Shown here: in pieces, positions 12,201 to 22,990 of the stretch | How the letters are laid out: each line of letters begins with the position of its first letter | Position numbering within the stretch: position 1 is the first letter of the stretch | Assembly (NCBI GenBank): GCA_008828725.1 | Contig: MEHQ01001475.1 | Coordinates: forward strand, 13,112-77,111 | Reading direction: 5' to 3' | Length of the DNA stretch: 64,000 nt | DNA from: Saccharina japonica | Lineage: Eukaryota; Sar; Phaeophyceae; Laminariales; Laminariaceae | The notes under the pieces: generated by a model | Told to the model about the DNA's origin: nothing | The model's input: only the letters and a program-made list of their open reading frames with translations | The model's database searches: none | Translations under genes and position numbers: made by a program

Positions 12201-12256
12201 GTGGGGGGGAGGGGAGGCGGGGGCGTGCATGAAACAAAGATACGCTCAGCCAACAT
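5196..12256 (-). CDS. SAP-domain protein with acidic and low-complexity regions (four exons)
   Basis: Exons 11846-12256, 9015-10721, 7956-8527 and 5196-6249, phases 0, 0 and 2, total 3,744 nt (1,247 residues and stop). The joint of exons 1 and 2 (GCAGAG|GTGATA to GATGTTGAAG|CTG) creates a SAP motif at about 126-160: SVAELKLAAAE|LGISKAGRK, then QQLKCRIKEKL. SAP domains bind DNA or RNA in nuclear proteins. The motif exists only after splicing, which is strong support. Residues 160-690 are acidic and Ala-rich, with TDGGA repeated four times. Exon 3 has a globular-looking part (LWTPILEKSALFHGNNNPLP), then Gly/Arg-rich tracts. Exon 4 is basic, Ser/Ala/Gly/Arg-rich. The start is uncertain: ATG at 12254-12256, or at 12370, or an upstream exon ending at a CTCACAG acceptor (12140-12146). 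No catalytic domain is seen; a chromatin or RNA-binding role is inferred. Confidence 0.65.
6326..6445 (-). repeat. Fragment of poly-C-ended repeat, inverted, in SAP-gene intron 3
   Basis: Reverse complement of the family 3' third, beginning with the G-run equivalent of the poly-C end. Confidence 0.7.
7028..7620. repeat. 29-bp minisatellite built on a 14-bp palindrome
   Basis: About 21 units, each with ATCACCCGGGTGAT (perfect palindrome with a CCCGGG core) and a spacer such as aataccgtataccgt. Lies in intron 3 of the SAP gene. Confidence 0.95.
7748..7790 (+). repeat. Tail fragment of poly-C-ended repeat
   Basis: 'cctacgactatggccgtgca' through 'gagtacacc' and C-run. Only the tail is present. 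Confidence 0.6.
7956..8527 (-). CDS. SAP-gene exon 3
   Basis: 572 nt, from a CGCTCGCAG acceptor to a GTGAGG donor (phase 2). RLWTPILEKSALFHGNNNPL, then ETVAFRQKARTLSAWLQVRA, looks like folded helical protein. The rest is Gly/Arg/Ala-rich, ending APAMAKDK plus two bases that complete an Arg codon with exon 4. Confidence 0.6.
8579..8634. repeat. Two long poly-G runs
   Basis: Runs of about 18 and 22 G separated by an A-rich spacer, in SAP-gene intron 2, close upstream of the exon-3 acceptor on the minus strand, where they read as poly-C. Confidence 0.9.
9015..10721 (-). CDS. SAP-gene exon 2 (acidic, Ala-rich)
   Basis: 569 codons, phase 0-0. Begins LGISKAGRKQQLKCRIKEKL (SAP helix 2) after a long T-rich tract ending in TTGAAG. 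It then becomes Asp/Glu/Ala/Val-rich and probably disordered. It ends PSAKELAEKFLEVV at a GTGAGT donor. The opposite strand is also open for 284 codons, a by-product of GCN-rich codons. Confidence 0.65.
11103..11163 (+). repeat. Tail fragment of poly-C-ended repeat
   Basis: 'agggtctatggtcatacgac' through 'gagta' and C-run, in SAP-gene intron 1. Confidence 0.6.
11352..11750. repeat. 19-bp minisatellite
   Basis: About 20 diverged units of 'gttgaatctagaggctacc', partly replaced by 'gttgcacccacatgttacc' variants. Lies in SAP-gene intron 1. Confidence 0.9.
11846..12256 (-). CDS. SAP-gene exon 1
   Basis: 137 codons from the ATG at 12256 to donor GAG|GTGAT. Proline-rich start, then SRSSSNDSWRQLIFEDN and EDVEGMSVAELKLAAAE, which is helix 1 of the SAP motif. 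An ATG at 12370 in the same frame would add 38 residues. Confidence 0.6.
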
Positions 12257-12652
12257 TCGGCGGCAGCCGGCTACGTAGCGGGAACTTGATTGGACAGCAT
12301 ACATTTGCGACCCACTTTCCCCGCCTCTCTTGCGGCTCAAAACAAACCAAGGAAAGACACACCTCAACACCCGATGATATTACTACGTCTACAGAGCTCC
12401 CACGTACTTATATAGAAACAACCGCCCCTTCCCTTTCCCTCTCCCCCCCCCCTACTCTCTCCTGACCCATCCTGCCCCCCCCCCCCGGCCTCCAAACCCA
12501 ACGCCCAGCCCCAACTCAACCACCCAACGAACCAACTCCAATCCCATCTACTTAACGAACCAAGCGACCCGCCCAATCCCCCCTATCTAGCGTCCACCAA
12601 CCCTCTCCCCCCGCCCAGCCCCCACCTCCTCTACCTATCTACTCTCCAAAGT

Positions 12653-12850
12653 ACGGTTCTCAGTAGGATGCAGCTCAACCTTCATGCGACTCGCCGGACA
12701 CCCCGCGGCGCTTCGCGCTTGGTTCAAGCAATGCCTGCCTGGTCGGTGAAAACCAGACATGCTCCGTTCTGGCATTGTAGGGATGCGAGGGTCTATGGTC
12801 ATACATACGACTACGGCCATGCATGGGTATCGAGTACCCCCCCCCCCCCT
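12653..12850 (+). repeat. Truncated copy of poly-C-ended repeat
   Basis: 3' 200 bp of the family ('cggttctcagtaggatgcag' to 'gagtacc' and C-run), upstream of the SAP gene. Confidence 0.75.
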
Positions 12851-13715
12851 TCTCCATCCACTCTCCCAAGCACGGACCTGCTTGTGCCTGCCCCGTCTCT
12901 CCTGCACGTGCCCCCTCCGCTCCGGCCTGTGCAGGTCTCCCTCCCCCAGCTCTCCCACCCTGCTACCGCCTCCTCCTCCGACACCGTAACACCTCGGACC
13001 CACTCCAATAGAATCGTCGGTCCCATCTTAAAATCAATTGTATTCGGTCGGGTCGGATCGGGTGGGGTTGGGTTGGGTTGGTTTGATTTGGGTTATCGTT
13101 TCGTTTCGCTTCGCTTCGAGGTGGTGGTGGGGTATTGTATGAGGTGAAGCGGGGGTTGGTTGTATGAGCGCGTGGTGGGGGAGGGGCGCGGGATGGAAGG
13201 AGGAGGGGATGGTGGGAAGGGGGGAGGACAATGGGAGATGGGGTGATTTATGATCAGGGGAACGGGGTGCGGGGGGAGGAGGGGGTGGAGAGAAGGGGCG
13301 AGGGCAATGGGAGATGCGACGATTAGTGATTCATTCGGGGGGGGGGCGCAGGGGATGAGAATAGGGGCAATGGGGGCGACGGGGATACGTCGTGCTTATG
13401 TATTTCCCGGTGCGAGAGTGTGATGGATAGCTAACTTCACACAACCCGGCACAACATTAACAGAAGGCGCCAAGGGATACCAGCAGCCTCTGCAAGCAGT
13501 CGTCGTCCGTCTACGTCCGGGGACCAAATCGTACGTGGTGCCCGCGTGACCCTCAGCGCAAACAAACCCTGCCGCCGAACAACGACCCAGCGATGAAAAT
13601 TCGACCATTGGTTAAAAATAAATTGTTGTATACCTGGTATACAATACATCCACACATTTGATAGATCGACGGCTAGATCCTCTAGATCACATAGTTTGCC
13701 GCTATGATGTACATA

Positions 13716-13794
13716 CCGCAATGTCTCAAAATATAAGCATTTACTGCATTGAATTTCAATATACAAACGTTGCTTATATTTCGGGACATAGTGG
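13716..13794. mobile_element. 79-bp foldback element
   Basis: 24-bp arms 'ccgcaatgtctcaaaatata..' and inverted 'ccactatgtcccgaaatata..' around a 31-bp loop, flanked by CATA on both sides. A possible tiny MITE. Confidence 0.45.
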
Positions 13795-14332
13795 CATATA
13801 TATATATATATATATGTTACTCAACATCCGCATCATATAGATATCCCACTCGGCAAACATTTGCGCAAGAGCCGTGTGTTATACAAGATGATACGGGGGA
13901 TACGGATTATACAGATGATACAGATCCCACCCGGCATACATAACATGATCTAGATCGTACAGATGATACAAACCAGGGAACTAAATCTGCCGCGAAATAT
14001 CTACCCAAAGAGGGATCTGATCTGTCCAAAACTTGGGACTAAGTTAACCCCTATTAAGGGACGGGACCCTTTTTAAGGGATATAAAGGAGATACAAGGGA
14101 TAGCTGCCGAACCAAGGACAACTCCGGTGCTATCAACTACCTACGGGCAGCGTGAGCACCCGGCAGCACGACGGGTATAGGGTGTTCCTGTTGCGCCCCT
14201 TCCTTATCATACAACTCCCTCGCGTTCTACAGTATATCGGAAGACGATCGGTATCCACCCCCCGATCTCACCGTAGCCGTTGCTGTAACCGTCGATTTCC
14301 CCCCCCTCTACGTACTATAATCAAGATATTAC

Positions 14333-14430
14333 GGGGAACCATAGTCAATAGGACCTACGGTCGAGACAAAACCCTATATGCTTACCTATTTTCACTCACG
14401 CTATTTGGTCCTATTTACTATGGCCCTCCG
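14333..14430 (-). mobile_element. 98-bp TIR element, copy 1
   Basis: About 22-bp TIRs (ggaccatagtaaataggacc type). The interior aligns to the copy at 18932-19029 in opposite orientation. Confidence 0.65.
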
Positions 14431-15218
14431 GAATAGTCAAGTATCGAGAAGGTCAAGCAGCCTGGAGACGATCGTGCCTAGCGATACCAAAGAGACGCGC
14501 GATCTCAGCTCCGACAAAACTAAAAATTGTTGAATTATACCGTATGCTTGACGGCAGGCAAGCTCTAATTAACCCCCCAGACCCCCGATGGCCCGGGAAA
14601 ATTCCGGTAATTTTCCGTGAAGAGGCATTGAGAAGTTACAGCAGTGGTCTGCTGGGCTATCAGCCATCTTTTTCCAGGCGGGACCACGCGGTAAACCCGA
14701 CGGCTTTACGCCGGCGCTAAAACAGCCAAACGTTTTTGGCCAGCGCCTTACATCAGCCTCGAACCTCTAAAACAAAACACACTTCACATGTCGAGGAAAA
14801 CTTAAATAGTTGGAATTGATTACGTACAGGATGCTGTTCGGAGTATTAATAGTACATACATACTGTCTCGGAGAGGGGGAAGGGGATCTAACGGAAGAGC
14901 GGCAAGGGTCAGAGCTAAGGGCCATAGAGATGACCTACTTACTGATTCCCAAAAGTAGCAAAATCAAAAAGAAAGGACTACTGCTGCTGTACTACTTGCA
15001 GAGGAAAAGAAAGGGCTAAATAACCGATTAAAGCTGCAAATAAATCGTAAACAACAAAAACACGAAAAGAAGAAGTGCAAAAAAAAAAAAAAAAAAGACA
15101 CGTTCAAGATTAAAACATATCATGGGGCGAAACAAAAAAAATACGACCTCGCGACTCGTGGACTAAACTATACCTGGTGATGTACCAGCAAAGGTTATGA
15201 TTCGTGACCGCAAGGAAC

Positions 15219-15341
15219 TCAAAGCTCACCCTCATCGCTATCGGGAATTATCGTGCCACCATTGGCCCTCAGCTCCTCCTCCGCCACCCTATCGGCGACC
15301 CCTAGGACTCTCGACGCGGGCGACAGGCTGGACGACTCCTC
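15219..15341 (-). CDS. Possible terminal exon of an unseen gene
   Basis: A good acceptor (TTGGTTTTGCAG) followed by 40 codons and a stop: EESSSLSPASRVLGVADRVA.. ending GTIIPDSDEGEL. The acidic C-terminus looks protein-like, but no upstream exon could be linked to it, and GC-rich DNA here is open in several frames. Confidence 0.25.
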   Translation of the reverse strand, partial: EESSSLSPASRVLGVADRVAEEELRANGGTIIPDSDEGEL

Positions 15342-15894
15342 CTGCAAAACCAACCCAGATTCAACCATTTGCGTGGCCGGTCGTTGCCAAAAGATGGCGA
15401 GGAGGTGGAGATGGCGTCGGAAGGGGAGGAGAGAGGGGACGGGCATCGGAGGGGGAGGAGGCGAGAGGGGAGGGGAGGGGGGGTAGTATCAAAGGACCCG
15501 ACTTGAGCCCACCACGAAGAGACCGACCAGTATAGGAAGGGATAGAAAGGGACAGACGCGTTAAGCGAGAAGAACAAGGGAAAGGAGAGGCCGGTTTACA
15601 GACACCTGGAGAGGGCCGGCTTTTCTCCGAAAGAGCCGGACTACGCCCCAAGAATGTATGGATCAGGTGCTTATGTACAGCTGTGCACGTCCGATTGACC
15701 TTGCCTCCTCCCTGAGGTACCTACTAGGTATGTGTTACAGAAAAGCCTTCCGCTTCTTTAGGGTCGCAGCTGCATGCTTTTCCGACTACCGTACCTAATC
15801 CATTTAGCTATAGACCCATAGACCTGCCCAAAAACTGCCCGACAATTCAACTGCACATGTCTTGCCGCCTCTGTAGTGTTTCCCAGATAATTCA

Positions 15895-16210
15895 TACCGC
15901 CCGGGACTTTCTGTCTATGGTACTGGCGACCATGGCACTGATTGTACTGATGGCCGCCACACTGGTACAGCCATGATCCTTATACCGGTGGGCAGAATGA
16001 TATACTGATGGCCATGACACTAATTCGTAGCCAGGATACTGGTTCGTAGCCAGTATACTGGTTCGTAGCCAAGGTACTGATGGCCATGACACTGACAGCT
16101 CATAGTACTGCTGGCCATCATACTGGTGGCCATTGTACTGCTGTTAGTCACAATACTGATGGCCATGCCACGATACTGACTGCATGAAATTGATAGTCAC
16201 GACACCTGAC
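15895..16210. repeat. Diverged 18-20-bp tandem repeat
   Basis: Repeated 'gatactggttcgtagccag' and 'tactgatggccatgacac' units over about 300 bp. Confidence 0.7.
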
Positions 16211-16498
16211 AGCTTTGCCACTGTTGGATGGCACTCTCTGGAACAGCCGGTGTTGATAAGCTATTCCCGGTACGTACTAAAACCGAAACCAGCTACATGA
16301 AGGACCCAAACCACACCATCAGCAGCAGCACCACCACATAGTCACCCGTCTTGTATGATAGGATACCAGCGACCGAAAAGTCACCCAGTTAGTAAACTAT
16401 ATAGTACCACCCTGGACCGAAAGTTAAGGACCGTTGGAGTATACATATTAAGACACGATGGTACTTACATTTAGTGGCACATGTGTACGCAACTATTA

Positions 16499-17728
<1,230 letters not shown>

Positions 17729-17729
17729 N

Positions 17730-18576
17730 AGGAAGGGGAGGGGCCGGGAGGAAGGAAATACGCAACGGGAGGTGAGGGGAGGCGGCGGGCGAAGGAAGGG
17801 CAGGAAAGGATGATGGGAGAGGTAGAAGGGGGGCGCACATACTAACGTATTTTTATCAGAGTTACGTTATGCTTTGCGAATGTTTTTTGTTGCTTGAGCT
17901 GCTGCGCCCTTTGCGCTGTACGTTCATGGGGTCTGGTAAAAAAGGACTGCTGTGAGGTACGAGTAGTGTTGACACTCTGAAGGTACTATAAAATAATGCT
18001 ATGCGTGGCATGGAACAAATAACGAACAGGAGGTTCCTATTATGCTGGTTAAGGCTGTTATATTTTTGGCATGATACGAGCATGAAGGGGCACGCAGACA
18101 GACAACAGTACGTGCAGTTCTTCAGACATCAATACGTGCAGTTATTTGAGATATATCGTATGCCAGTACAACTACGTACCCATATGTACGAGTATTAATA
18201 GTAGTTTTTTACAAGTACGACGAATTTGAGCTCTTTGATCTTCCAGTACAACAGTAGACAGAGTTACGAGTACGTATATATGTATCCCTTGAGACTCGTA
18301 CACACACAACATACACATAATAGCTACGTACGGGTACAGCACTGCTGCTGCAGTGTTAGCTGCAGTACGTTCGCCCGACAGTCCAATCTCTAATCTTCTT
18401 TACGAGGCGACACAGAAGGCACGACGACGTATCCATGGAAGAGTTAGGAGGCGAGGGCGGGCGTCCTGCGGGCAGGCGATACTAGACTCGTGCTGTAATA
18501 CCGCAAACGCAGAGGATTACTGGATGACACCATCACCATTGCTCCCACCACAACGCCGAAACGCTTTTTGCTACGA
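17730..18576. other. Gene-free stretch
   Basis: After the microsatellite: G-rich segment to 17840, then AT-rich DNA with 'acgtgcag' and 'gtacgagta' motifs. Nothing assignable. Confidence 0.5.
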
Positions 18577-18861
18577 TAGGGCTGGGCACTGGCACAGTAT
18601 GTACTGGCAGTAGTAATCTACTGGCAGTAGTAATCCACTGGTCGGCGCGGCCAGTATATTCGCCAGTACCAGGTAGGTCTTATGTTACGTACGAGTACAT
18701 CCAAGGACAATGCCACCTTATCGTAAGGAAACCTGCCAGATGCGTGTCGGGAGGAGAGATAAGAGACAAGAGACAGCAGTATACTGCTGCAATCCAGTAC
18801 ACTGGTATATTTTGACGACAGTATAATCGCTACTGGCTGAGTCAGCCAGTGCCCAGCCCTA
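18577..18861. mobile_element. 285-bp element with perfect 16-bp TIRs
   Basis: Ends TAGGGCTGGGCACTGG and its exact reverse complement. This terminal sequence is of the kind found in hAT-like elements. No matching 8-bp flank is seen, so the assignment is tentative. The interior has 'ctggcagtagtaatc' repeats. Confidence 0.6.
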
Positions 18862-18931
18862 CCCTTTGCGAAAGTGCATGCTGTCCGGCGACCCTTCGAG
18901 AGCAGCTTCGCAGCATTTACCCCCTACTACT

Positions 18932-19029
18932 TGGGGCCATAGTAAATAGAACCAAACCTTGTTAGTAAAAATAGGTGAATATTTAGGTTTTTGTGTGTAC
19001 CGTAAGGTCCTATTTACTATGGTCCCCCA
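18932..19029 (+). mobile_element. 98-bp TIR element, copy 2
   Basis: TIRs 'ggggccatagtaaatagaac' and (inverted) 'ggggaccatagtaaatagga'. Shares the interior 'gtaaaaataggtgaatattt' with copy 1. No clear target duplication. Confidence 0.65.
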
Positions 19030-20780
19030 TAAATGTCTCCGTTTTCTGTTTTTCGTCGAACTACAGCATGTATGAGTGCTACTCGTGCTGCTCTGCTGTA
19101 TGCTGCTGCCTGACTTGTACTGGTGGTGCTGCTGCTGTACTATGGTACTCGTATATAACGCCGTGACCCGCATCCTCGTGCCACGGCACCGACGGGAACC
19201 CAATGGCTGAGGTGCGAAAGGCCTTGTGGCAGGGTGGGCAGAAAATACGAGTTCGTAGTCAGTACGAGTAAGCACGTCAGCGACAGCACACCAGGGGGAC
19301 AGGCTGCTCCTTCACCTACTGTACGAGTAGCTCCACACCAATGTATCTCTAGCAGCAGCAGCAGCAGCCGCAGCAGCGTTCATTGGCAGCCCCTATTCCA
19401 GCAGTGCGTCTCATTGCTTGATACCGTTCGTGGGCGTGGCTCGAGAGGCAGCAGCGCCAAGCTACGAGGGCATGCTGCCTTCACGAGCAATCGGACACCA
19501 GGGCGTTGTGCAACGGTCATGGGGTGGCACAATCGAAGGGCGACTTCTAATGCGCACTCGTATTCACGTTTCAGGGAACCTTGGTCCCCGTGATTGCGCT
19601 CAACTGCAGCAGCAGCAGCAGTATTGAAGTTAGTTGGTATCATACGAGTGAAACTGAAAGCCTACTGGTACCATATGGACCTGTGGCATGTACACTCGTG
19701 CTGTAACAGGCACACAACGTGCAACGCAAGAAATTCTTGTCCGAGAGTAAAATGTGGCGCTATGCTGCGATTCTTCGTGACCAACACGCGGGCTATCAAA
19801 ATGCGGCCCGAGCCAGAGCGCCGCTCAAGTGCATGGTACCAGACGCTCGGCACAGCGGCGGGGCAGCAACCACAGACTTACGTTGCTGGGTCGGGTGGTC
19901 GCCGGCTGGTCACAGCAAACCTACGAGCAGAGTCCACATCGATGAATCGGTATCATGCCGCCTATATTTCTGCAAGGCTCCCTGCCCAACTGGCTAATTG
20001 GAGCAACGGCCACATTGCACATGCCCGAACCTTCCAGTCTCACTCGTGGGTCCTACCGCACACTCACCAGGTGCCAAGCACGGCAATATCTCGTCACCAA
20101 GCAGGTCTGTCCACGAGCAAACCAAATTATTGCTGACGGTGTTCCTTCCACTCGTTCTTCTGCGTACTTGGATTCGCTACGAATGTGCCATCTCGCCATC
20201 TCGCCATCTCTGTTTTTTGTTTTGCAAGGAGTTCCATGTGTGAAGTAGGCCACAACAATGCGGGGTGTCTTTTACCGTTTTCGCAGCGAAAGCTGCTCAC
20301 CCGCGCCAGCGGACACGCTGCACGCGCGCAGCCGCCGCCCAGCGCCTTCAGGGTCCTCGCACCCGCACAAGCCCGAGATGCCCCCCTTCTATGGCTTCCC
20401 CTCTGAACCAGCTTATCACGGTGGTTGCTGTTTTGGTAAGGTTTCAGCTCCCTGCGCTGAGGAGTGCGTACGACGTAGTGTGGCGGGGCTGTGCATGAAG
20501 CCTCCCACCTCGGCGTCGTTGAGAGCGTATGATGTGATGCACCAGCGGGCATGCAGGTGGGTTTACTGACATCGCTTCCTGCTCGGTCTTCGCCTCTTCC
20601 GTTTGGCCGGAGGCAGAGTGGTGTGCCGGGAACATTCGTTTGGGTTGTTACAGCAATGGCTGCTGTGTCGTGTGTTTGATACACGTCGCGGCGTACTTTG
20701 GAGATTTGTTTCAGCATCTCTGAAGATCGCACGTTGTATCATTATCATACTGCTGTTGTACCACTTTGGGCGGGAATATG
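19030..20780. other. Gene-free or unassigned stretch
   Basis: Contains CAG/GCA runs (19346-19376, 19600-19622) and several overlapping ORFs up to 201 codons on both strands (for example 20127-20732 minus, starting MRSSEMLKQISKVRRD). I recognise no domain and no exon chain. Confidence 0.4.
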
Positions 20781-20799
20781 CTGTTCGCGGCCTATCCAC

Positions 20800-20910
20800 G
20801 GGTTGTACGCGGGCTGCCCATGAACTGTCCGTGGGCTGTCCATGGACTGCCTGTGGGCTGCCCGTGGGCTGCCCGTGGGCGATACTTCCCATGGGATGCC
20901 CACGAATGTT
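20800..20910. repeat. Short GC-rich minisatellite
   Basis: Tandem 10-12-bp variants of 'gctgcccgtggg' and 'ctgtccatgga'. Confidence 0.7.
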
Positions 20911-21129
20911 CATCAAAAACTAATCCAAGATGGTTATCGTTGGAATGTAAAGGATCGTTTGGTCTTCATATATATATACTGTAGTACAGTAGTACAATTT
21001 TCATAATTATTTTTCTTTTTTTTACGATGGCTGTATGTACGTGTACTGCAGTGTACATGGTATACCAATATCCCGGTATGGGAGATGATTAATGTACCCC
21101 CGGGGGTATTTTAGCTAACGACGCTTCCG

Positions 21130-22030
21130 GGGGCGCTCTAGCTTGTTGAGCTAAAAGTGCCGCCGGAATATAATGCATGATACCACGCGCGACGACAGCG
21201 ACGGGTAGGATACCAGACCTGTCTGGGGGTTGTCTACGGCATGTCTTGCTGTGTGGCGTGTGCAGCAGTTCCGCCGGTCATTGCTTCTTGCCCGATATCC
21301 AGACAGGGGTTCATGTCGCCAGCATTTTTTTGGGGGCACTTCAAGTTAAACGTGCCTACGAAAAATGACTGCATGGAGCACGTCACCACGAGCGACCACG
21401 ACGACCGTAGGACACCTGACCTGTCTGGGGGTTGTCTACTGTACGGCATATGCTGATGTGGTGTGTGCAGTAGTTCCGCCGGTTGTCGCCTATCGTCCGA
21501 TATACTGACGGCTTCGTACTCAGGAACCAGGCATTTTGTTTTTTTTTGGGGGCGCATCGCGCCAAAAGTGCCCCCGAAAAAAGACTACATGAAGCACGCC
21601 ACCGCGAGCGATCACGACAATCGTCGGACACTCGACTTCTCTAGGGGTTGTCTACGGTGCGTGCTGATGTGGTGTGTGCTGTAGTTCCGCCGGTCGTCGC
21701 TTCTCGCCCGATATACGAACGGGTTCGTGTTATCGACACTCGGGATATCCCCAGGCATTTTTTGGGGGTATATATACTACAGTACTGTAAACGTGCCTCC
21801 GAAAATAGACTGCATGAAGCACGCCATCACGAGCGATCACGACGACCGTAGGACGCCAGACCTGTCTGGAGGTTGTTTTGCGCATGTATATATGTGCTGC
21901 TGTGGTGTGTCAGTCAGACGTGTTTGTGCTTTAGATGCTCGGGAGGAACGATCATGGGTATTGAGAAACGAATCCGTCTGTACATACTTACATCGGGCGA
22001 GAAGCGATAACCGGCGGGACTACAGTATGC
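21130..22030. repeat. Four diverged tandem units of about 200-225 bp
   Basis: Each unit has 'gacctgtctgggggttgtct', then 'gtagttccgccggt', then a 'tttgggggc' motif, then 'gaaaa.gactgcatg'. Units begin near 21169, 21366, 21585 and 21810. Confidence 0.75.
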
Positions 22031-22837
22031 ACCCTATGAATAGTCTGCAGTAGTTGCCGCTACATAGCAGCAGCAAAGCACTACCCACCAGCGCCGTTCA
22101 ATACCTACACAGCAATTCCAAACGTAGGTCGACTGCAAAAATGGCAAATTGCTTCATCTCCTTGCTCCTTTCTTGTCTGCCGCCTTCTGGCCTGCTCCCA
22201 CATGAACTCACATCGCATGCACGGCCTCTGCTTGCTTCATACATGCGTATCCCATACGCGGAGCCCAGTGGGCATCATCTCCCCATTGTGCAGCCCTCCT
22301 GATGGATATATACTGTAAACAATTCGGTATGGTACCTAAACTTTCACCCTGGCTTACAGTTGGACAATTGAATATTATATCCCTCGACTCGCCGACGTCC
22401 GAATCAAGCACCATTGACGTATATATCGACGTACAGGACAGCGGCCCCTGCCACATCATTTTCAACACATCAAGCTTGACACGGGTAGTGCCTAAATCGA
22501 GCATATATAAACTCACGTCGCTACACAAACCGAGACCTTGCAACATGTTTTCTGTATGGTCGCTGTGGGCCCCGCTGACGCCGCAGACCTCACCCAATCC
22601 ATGAAAGGAAAACAGCTATTCGTGCGACAGAGCATAAAAAAGTGGCGCCACTACACTACCCGTGAGCGCTTTCTCTTTGCCTGTCTTTCGCCGCGTTTGT
22701 AGTGACCGCTGTCGGAGAGATCATCTTCAGCTCCATGTCTCGTCTGTTCGTCCCACCTGCCACGCGGGACGAAGGATAGACATCAGTGTCAGTGGTCCCG
22801 GTATAATCGCGCACGTGGTTCGGTGACCATTCTGCCC

Positions 22838-22990
22838 TTACGCAGGCCGCCTGTCCCACGAACGAACCTGTTTTCGTACGCGCTCTATGAAGTTTCGAGT
22901 GTCGACCGTGTCTTGGTGGCTGTCCCCCAGCGTCTGGGCCATGATTGCCAACGCCCTCTCCGAGAGAGATATTGCTTCGTCATGTTTCCC
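22838..22990 (-). CDS. Terminal TPR exon with stop codon
   Basis: CAG acceptor followed by 50 codons and TAA at 22838-22840. Starts GKHDEAISLSERALAIMAQT, then LGDSHQDTVDTRNFIERVRK, then VRSWDRRPA. The DTxxTRN.. ending is typical of the last repeat in kinesin-light-chain-like TPR proteins. The position where other cassettes have a donor reads CAG|GTTCG. If that were used the exon would be 22868-22990 (41 codons) and the gene would continue further left. I prefer the stop. Confidence 0.6.
   Translation of the reverse strand, partial: GKHDEAISLSERALAIMAQTLGDSHQDTVDTRNFIERVRKQVRSWDRRPA

Larger units (their letters stand above)
12371..15218. other. Intergenic region
   Basis: 12.4-13.4 kb is C- or G-rich low-complexity DNA (plus a poly-C repeat copy). 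13.4-15.2 kb is AT-richer with a (TA)n run at 13796-13815 and two small TIR elements annotated separately. I see no convincing gene. Confidence 0.5.

Noticed and set aside
20127-20732. 201-codon minus-strand ORF
   Set aside because: No recognisable motif, overlapping ORFs on the other strand, and no exon partners. Kept only as an unassigned stretch.
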